This document shows positions 59,055 through 63,301 of a DNA stretch of 63,301 nt, one piece after another. The notes under the pieces are model-generated. The model made no database searches. It was not told where the DNA came from and saw only the letters and a program-made list of their open reading frames with translations. The stretch's first letter is position 1, and each line of letters starts with the position of its first letter. The stretch spans positions 1-63,301 of the forward strand of contig NZ_ADGX01000043.1 of NCBI RefSeq assembly GCF_000177675.1, given 5' to 3'. The DNA comes from Parafrankia sp. EUN1f (lineage in GTDB: Bacteria > Actinomycetota > Actinomycetes > Frankiales > Frankiaceae). Position numbers and translations under genes: made by a program.

Positions 59055-59269
59055 GCCCCCATTCTGATTGACGCCGTCGAGCCGGAGGGCTCGAGTTGGG
59101 TGACCCCCAGCATCCCGGCCATGGTCTCGTCCGTGGCGGCGATCATCGTCCGCCAGGCGTCCGGGTCGTCGCGGGGAGGGTGCGGCGGGTGGCCCACGAC
59201 GCCTCCCGCCAGAACCGCCCGCGCCTGCGGGCTGACAGAGGTGGGCACGGGAATTTCCCGTGCGGGCAC
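59051..59269 (-). pseudogene. N-terminal fragment resembling an alpha/beta-hydrolase
   Basis: From GTG 59269 the 72 codons read [49 protein letters not shown] and then end. SxxxISPxAxxVL...P..DDxxAWRxxIAATDExM is the usual N-terminal helix pattern of actinobacterial alpha/beta-hydrolase-3 proteins (recalled pattern). The catalytic HGGG and GxSxG parts are missing. The stop overlaps the TetR start, as in an intact operon, so a deletion inside the hydrolase gene is the simplest reading; a genuine small protein is possible. Confidence 0.4.
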
Positions 59270-59440
59270 GGTCAAACTGGTCGGCTCCCGGTCTCGCTCA
59301 TGAGATGGTCCCGCTGCTGCTGTCCGGTCGCGAACAGTGGTGTCAGGGCTTCTCCGGACCCGGCTCGGGCAGCGATCTGGCCTCGCTGTCCACCCGCGCC
59401 ATGCAACAGGCGGATGGCAGCTGGGACCGATGACTCTGGG

Positions 59441-59513
59441 TACCCCCAACGGGATTCGAACCCGTGCTACCGCCTTGAAAGGGCGGCGTCCTGGGCCGCT
59501 AGACGATGGGGGC
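59441..59513 (-). tRNA. tRNA-Glu (anticodon UUC)
   Basis: Read on the minus strand the 73 bases fold as a cloverleaf. The acceptor is GCCCCCA with TGGGGGT, the D-arm is in TCGTCTAGCGGCCCAGGA, the anticodon stem-loop is CGCCGCCCTTTCAAGGCGG with TTC in the loop, and the T-arm is CGGGTTCGAATCCCG. The discriminator base A is at 59441; CCA is not encoded. It is a stand-alone tRNA gene and the only one found in the window. Confidence 0.95.
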
Positions 59514-59680
59514 AGCGGGCCGAAGCCAGGGCGAGGATCCGCCGCGGCGCCAGCATCAGAACAGGGCAAGCATAGGGGATCCTCCGTCCCTCCGACAAAC
59601 GCCCACCACGGCGCACCGGCGCCGGGGGCCGCCGAGGCCGCGAGCCGGTTCGGCAGTGCCTGGTCGGGGCTTCCGGCCGG

Positions 59681-60514
59681 TCAGCGGAACCGGGGCGCGC
59701 GCCCGACATCCCGGGGCCAGGCGAGGGCGGGCCGCGGGTCCGTCCGGCGGTAGCGGGAGCGGAAGAAGGCGCGTACCGGCCGCCCGCCGATCGCGATCGT
59801 GTGCTCGATCCCTGCCGACGAAACCAGCGGAACCGACGTAAGGGGCGTGCGCGGCGACAGGTGGGCGCGCGGTGCGGTGTCGGGCACGGGACTCAGGACG
59901 TCGAAGGAGAGCGTCACGTCGTCGGACTGCCACCGTGGCGTGTTGGGGTCGTACACCCGCAGGGTGACGCGCCGCCCGCGCTGCTCGTAGGCGTAGGCGA
60001 GGACCTGGTGGTTGAGCCCGAGCCGCATCGGGTCGGCCGAGCGGGTGGTGATGATGCCGAGCGGGCTCAGCAGCCCGCGGTCCAGGTCGTGCCGGATGTG
60101 CGGCCACTCCCTGGCCACGCTGGCCGAGGTGGCGCCGGGCAGCCGCAGCCAGCCGCGGACGAGGTCGGTGTCGGCGTCGGCTGAGCTCATGAGGCGGTAG
60201 TAGCGCAGCACCCCGCGCGGGCCGTCGAAGCTGTCGAAGAGCCGGCGCACGATGTAGCGGTACAGCGGACTGTCCGGGTCGGGTGGCGTCGGCGCCGCCG
60301 GGGGTGCGACGCCGAACTCGAACATGTCCCGGACGGCGTAGATCATCCCGCCGCACAGGCCCCGGCTGGCGTCGCCGATCGGGATCGAGCCCAGGCCCGG
60401 TACGGGGACCCGCAGCACCGGCTGGCGGGGAAACGCGTTCGTGAAGGCGAAGGCATGACTGCTCGGCTGGAAGTTCGACACGGCTGCGCGCGTCAGTGCG
60501 CTCCCGTTGGTCAC
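59681..60514 (-). CDS. predicted papain-like cysteine-protease-fold protein
   Basis: 277 residues from GTG 60514 (start uncertain; GGAAGG abuts it). It has no signal peptide. Three segments fit a papain/BtrH-like catalytic triad: GLCGGMIYAVRDMF (C54), GLNHQVLAYAYEQRG (H169) and LRVYDPNTPRWQSDD (D189, N191). The LCGGM...NHxVLAY...VYDPN order is shared by a group of uncharacterised actinobacterial and myxobacterial proteins (recalled pattern). Peptidase or acyltransferase activity is inferred only from these residues. The C-terminus is basic (RAFFRSRYRRTDPRP). It stands alone between tRNA-Glu and a histidine kinase. Confidence 0.7.
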   Translation of the reverse strand: MTNGSALTRAAVSNFQPSSHAFAFTNAFPRQPVLRVPVPGLGSIPIGDASRGLCGGMIYAVRDMFEFGVAPPAAPTPPDPDSPLYRYIVRRLFDSFDGPRGVLRYYRLMSSADADTDLVRGWLRLPGATSASVAREWPHIRHDLDRGLLSPLGIITTRSADPMRLGLNHQVLAYAYEQRGRRVTLRVYDPNTPRWQSDDVTLSFDVLSPVPDTAPRAHLSPRTPLTSVPLVSSAGIEHTIAIGGRPVRAFFRSRYRRTDPRPALAWPRDVGRAPRFR

Positions 60515-60622
60515 CCTTCCATTTTCACGTCTCCGGTGCGGTCCGTGGGCGGAAACGACCGCCCTGTGGACGAGTGAGGGAATGCTCCGTCGGTCCGGCT
60601 CCGGCACGGGAGGGCTTTTCGG

Positions 60623-62959
60623 TCACGGGCCGCGCCGGAGGCGTCTTTCCCGATGGCGGCCGGCCGAGGTCCCGGACAGGCGGGCGGGCGGGGTCCGCGC
60701 GGCGGGGAGGCCCGCGGCGCCGGCGCGGCCGTGACCACCTGGGCTACCTGGGGCACCTGGGCTACCCGAACCGCCCGGGATGCCTGGGATGCCCGGAAAC
60801 TCCGGGCCATCCGGGAGGCCTGGCCACCGGGCGCCGAGCGCGTCCCGGATCGCCTCCGTCAGCGCCGTCGGCGTGAACGGTTTGGGGAGGTAGGCGTAGT
60901 CGAGGGTGGTGCCGCCCTCGGCGAGCATCCCGCGGCTGTAGGCGGAGGTGAACACCACCGGCAGGCCCGGGAACATCCTGATCAGGTCCTCGGCGAGCTG
61001 TCGGCCGTTGCGGCCGGGGAGGATGACGTCGGTGAGCAGGAGGTCGATGGACGTCAGCCCGCGAGCGAGATCGATCGCGGTGCGGCCGTCGGCGGCGGAG
61101 ACCACGAGGTAGCCGGCAGCGCGCAGCACCCGTTCGGCGAAGTTGCGCACGGCGTCGTCGTCCTCGGCGAGCAGGATGGTCGCGGATCCCCGCGCCGGCC
61201 AGCCACCTTCGCGACGGGGCCAGCATTCCTGCCCGGCGAATCCCGGTACGGGCACCGCCAGAGGGGACGAACTGCCCGCCCCGTGGTGGTCGTCCGCGTA
61301 ATGGCGGCTTCTGGCGGCGGTGGGGCGGTCGTCGGCGAGGGGCGCGGCTGCGTCGGCCCGCCCGGCCCGCCCGGCCCGCCCGGCGCTCCCGGCGCTTCCG
61401 GTGAGCCCGGCGCTCTCGGTGGCCCCGGTGGGGTCGCCGGGGCCGGAGCCGGTCGGGCCGGAGTCCGCGAGCGCGGGCAGGTCGACCCGGAAGGTCGCGC
61501 CCAGACCGGGGACGGAGTCGACCTCGACGTTGCCCTCCGCCTGGCGCACGATGCCGTAGACGGTGGCGAGCCCCAGCCCGGTACCCCGCCCCAGTGCCTT
61601 CGTCGTGTAGAAGGGCTCGAAGATCCGGGCGCGGACGTCATCCGTCATGCCGTGCCCGGTGTCGGCGACGGTGAGGCGGACGAACGGGCGGGCCAGTGCT
61701 CCGCGCAGGACGGAGAAGCCCAGCTCCGGCGTCGTGTCGTCGGCGATGTCGACCCGGATGAACAGCCGGCCGCCCTCCGGCATCGCGTCGCGGCTGTTGA
61801 CGACCAGGTTGACCAGCACCTGTTCGAGCTTTCCGCGATCTATGCGGACCATCGCCGCCCGGTGGGCGGGCATCACCACGAGCTCGATGTCCTCGCGGAT
61901 GAGCCGGCGTAGCATGCCCTCCAGCCCGCGGACCAGGTCGTTGAGATCGACCGGCCCTGGCCGGACGTCACTCGTCCGGGAGAAGGCGAGCAGCTGGCTG
62001 GTCAGCCCGGCCGCGCGCCCCGACGCCTCGCGGACGGCGGCGAGATCCCGCAGGACGCCCTCGTCGAGATCGGTGCGGGCCAGGATGAGCGTCGCGTACC
62101 CGTCGATGACGGTGAGCAGGTTGTTGAAGTCGTGCGCGATGCCGCCGGCGAGCTGGCCGAGTGCGTCCAGTCGCTGCGCCTGGCGCAGCTGGGCCTCGAT
62201 GTTCTTCTGCTCGGTGACGTCGGTGACGATCGCGAGCGTTCCGTCGAGGGCACCGGTCGGGCCGATCCGGGCGGTGAGCGCCACCTGGGCGCAGACCTTG
62301 CGCGCGTCGGGGTGGCGCAGCCCGACCTCCAGCCGGCGGGGGTTGCCGGAGCGCACAGCCTCCAACGCGTACTGGATCTCGTCCCGGTCGAGATCGGAAA
62401 CCAGGTCGACGAAGGGGGTTCCCGGCCAGATGTGGCCGACCAGCGCGGCGAACTGTGGGTTGCAGTAGGTGATGGCACCGTTCGAGTCGAGGAGGACGAC
62501 GCCGTCGGTCGTGGTTTCGACGATCTCGCGGTAGCGCTCCTCGCTCTCGCGCAGTGTCCGCTGTGTGGCCTCACGAATCCGTAGATCCTCGAACAGTGCG
62601 GTGCCGCGGACCAGCGCGGGAAAGCGCCCGCGCAACGTCCAGTACCAGATGCCGACCGTGGCGGTGAGGACGTCCCACCCGGTGGTGAGGAACTGGACGT
62701 CGATCAGACTCGGGTCGAAGGCGGCACCGGAGCCGTCCGAGGCGCCGTGCGTGGGGTGACCGCCCGCGTGCGGATTGTGGAAGATGTGCGACCCGTGCCC
62801 GATCGCGCAGGTGAAGAAGATGGCGGCCGTCGCCAGGCCCAACGGGTTGTTGCGCCACTGGCCCGAGCGCCACAGTCCGCGGGCGATCGACAGGCAGATC
62901 GCCAGGTATGCGGCAGTCGTGGCGGCGTTGGCCAGGATCGACGTCGCCGAGCCGTTCAT
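60623..62959 (-). CDS. hybrid sensor histidine kinase with receiver domain
   Basis: 778 residues. The N-terminus has two or three membrane segments (ILANAATTAAYLAICLSIARGLW, LATAAIFFTCAIGHGSHIFHN, TGWDVLTATVGIWYWTL); their His-rich GHGSHIFHN resembles ethylene-receptor-like or metal-binding sensor modules. PAS (ERYREIVETTTDGVVLLDSNGAITYCN), HisKA with phospho-His in AGGIAHDFNNLLTVIDGY (near 275), and HATPase with NLVVNSRDAMPEGG and GTGLGLATVYGIV follow. After a Gly/Ala/Pro linker, a C-terminal receiver runs ILLAEDDDAVRNF...DLLLTDVILPGRNG (phospho-Asp near 643) with YLPKPFTP. The signal and target are unknown. No response regulator gene lies beside it. Confidence 0.92.
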   Translation of the reverse strand: MNGSATSILANAATTAAYLAICLSIARGLWRSGQWRNNPLGLATAAIFFTCAIGHGSHIFHNPHAGGHPTHGASDGSGAAFDPSLIDVQFLTTGWDVLTATVGIWYWTLRGRFPALVRGTALFEDLRIREATQRTLRESEERYREIVETTTDGVVLLDSNGAITYCNPQFAALVGHIWPGTPFVDLVSDLDRDEIQYALEAVRSGNPRRLEVGLRHPDARKVCAQVALTARIGPTGALDGTLAIVTDVTEQKNIEAQLRQAQRLDALGQLAGGIAHDFNNLLTVIDGYATLILARTDLDEGVLRDLAAVREASGRAAGLTSQLLAFSRTSDVRPGPVDLNDLVRGLEGMLRRLIREDIELVVMPAHRAAMVRIDRGKLEQVLVNLVVNSRDAMPEGGRLFIRVDIADDTTPELGFSVLRGALARPFVRLTVADTGHGMTDDVRARIFEPFYTTKALGRGTGLGLATVYGIVRQAEGNVEVDSVPGLGATFRVDLPALADSGPTGSGPGDPTGATESAGLTGSAGSAGRAGRAGRADAAAPLADDRPTAARSRHYADDHHGAGSSSPLAVPVPGFAGQECWPRREGGWPARGSATILLAEDDDAVRNFAERVLRAAGYLVVSAADGRTAIDLARGLTSIDLLLTDVILPGRNGRQLAEDLIRMFPGLPVVFTSAYSRGMLAEGGTTLDYAYLPKPFTPTALTEAIRDALGARWPGLPDGPEFPGIPGIPGGSGSPGAPGSPGGHGRAGAAGLPAARTPPARLSGTSAGRHRERRLRRGP

Positions 62960-63301
62960 GGGCCGCTGTCTTCGCCCAGGGGTGCCCGCGCGGTGCCGGG
63001 AACCCGGATCGCCTGTGTGCGTGCGGAGACGGCCTGGAAACCAGGCCGAATTACTCGCAGCGCAGGCAATACCGGCGATCTTTCGCGAGCGTGATCAGTC
63101 GGCCCGAACCCTCCATCCCGAAACGCCCGCCAAGTTAATGAGCGCGCGTGCGCGCGCGATACCAGGGCCGGCAGCCAATCTCAAGAAGGCGCGCGGGAGT
63201 GCGCTCTTCTTCACGTCGACCATTCAATCCTTGTCGCCTCGCCCGACGTTGTGGTTATGGTCTTCGCCGTGCCCGGAGACAGGCCGGGCACCCGACGGGT
63301 G
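62960..63301. other. region upstream of the histidine kinase
   Basis: This is 342 bases to the end of the window. It contains an alternating GCGCGCGTGCGCGCGCG tract at 63142-63158, followed by lower-GC sequence with CAATCCTTGTCGCC and GTTGTGGTTATGGTCTTCGCC. No complete gene is seen; a rightward gene may begin beyond the end. Confidence 0.4.

Noticed and set aside
63142..63158. GCGCGCGTGCGCGCGCG tract as a functional site
   Set aside because: Alternating GC tracts are expected by chance at this base composition; no context supports a function.

Overview
The window is about 63 kb of very GC-rich DNA. Gene order, codon use, frequent GTG/TTG starts and the presence of bldC point to a filamentous actinomycete, most likely Frankia or a close relative (inference from gene content and style; no database search was possible). 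The left end (1-7.6 kb) is a conserved actinobacterial core block: a sterol-carrier-like protein, purF-purM, a DUF3073 protein, valine dehydrogenase, a conserved hypothetical and bldC.

From 7.9 to 17.6 kb lie metabolic and regulatory genes: a secreted carboxylesterase, a glyoxalase-fold protein, an AraC regulator, an acyl-CoA dehydrogenase, a thiolase, BluB and a 7Fe/8Fe ferredoxin. An AbiEi/DUF559-type nuclease-like gene in this stretch sits between inverted copies of a dispersed palindromic repeat. At 17.95-30.4 kb the content is accessory: a TIR protein fused to a YheO-like PAS domain, a giant AfsR/BTAD ATPase regulator, an FAD oxidase, an amidohydrolase, oxidoreductases, a secreted TNT-type NAD glycohydrolase toxin candidate, and a run of gene fragments (SDR, TetR, and a gcvH/sdaA scar).

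From 30.5 to 44.5 kb there is a 1,300-residue double sensor diguanylate cyclase, then a tightly overlapping four-gene DNA-end-processing operon transcribed leftward (HerA-like ATPase, SbcD, SbcC, NurA-like nuclease). This combination recalls the archaeal Mre11-Rad50-HerA-NurA arrangement. Divergent from it is an archaeal-type ATPase gene preceded by four 10-bp palindromes spaced exactly 15 bp apart. From 44.5 to 49.7 kb come gene remnants around a complete 192-bp MITE-like repeat, an SDR, a CGNR zinc-finger regulator, a carotenoid-synthesis membrane protein and an aminotransferase.

The most interesting locus is 49.8-58.4 kb. A leftward operon encodes a P-loop NTPase with a helical C-terminal part, an SPFH/band-7-like protein, a membrane PP2C-like phosphatase, an atypical membrane-anchored kinase-like protein and a vWA protein. 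A TIR protein is transcribed divergently. The TIR protein ends with, and the NTPase carries ahead of its P-loop, the same 19-residue motif (pattern AGRD-x-x-GPGYAAAPT-x-YNF). This suggests that sensor and effector meet through a shared short adhesion motif, as in amyloid-signalling or effector-associated-domain conflict systems. The right end (58.4-63.3 kb) holds a TetR regulator, a tRNA-Glu, a predicted papain-like protein and a hybrid histidine kinase.
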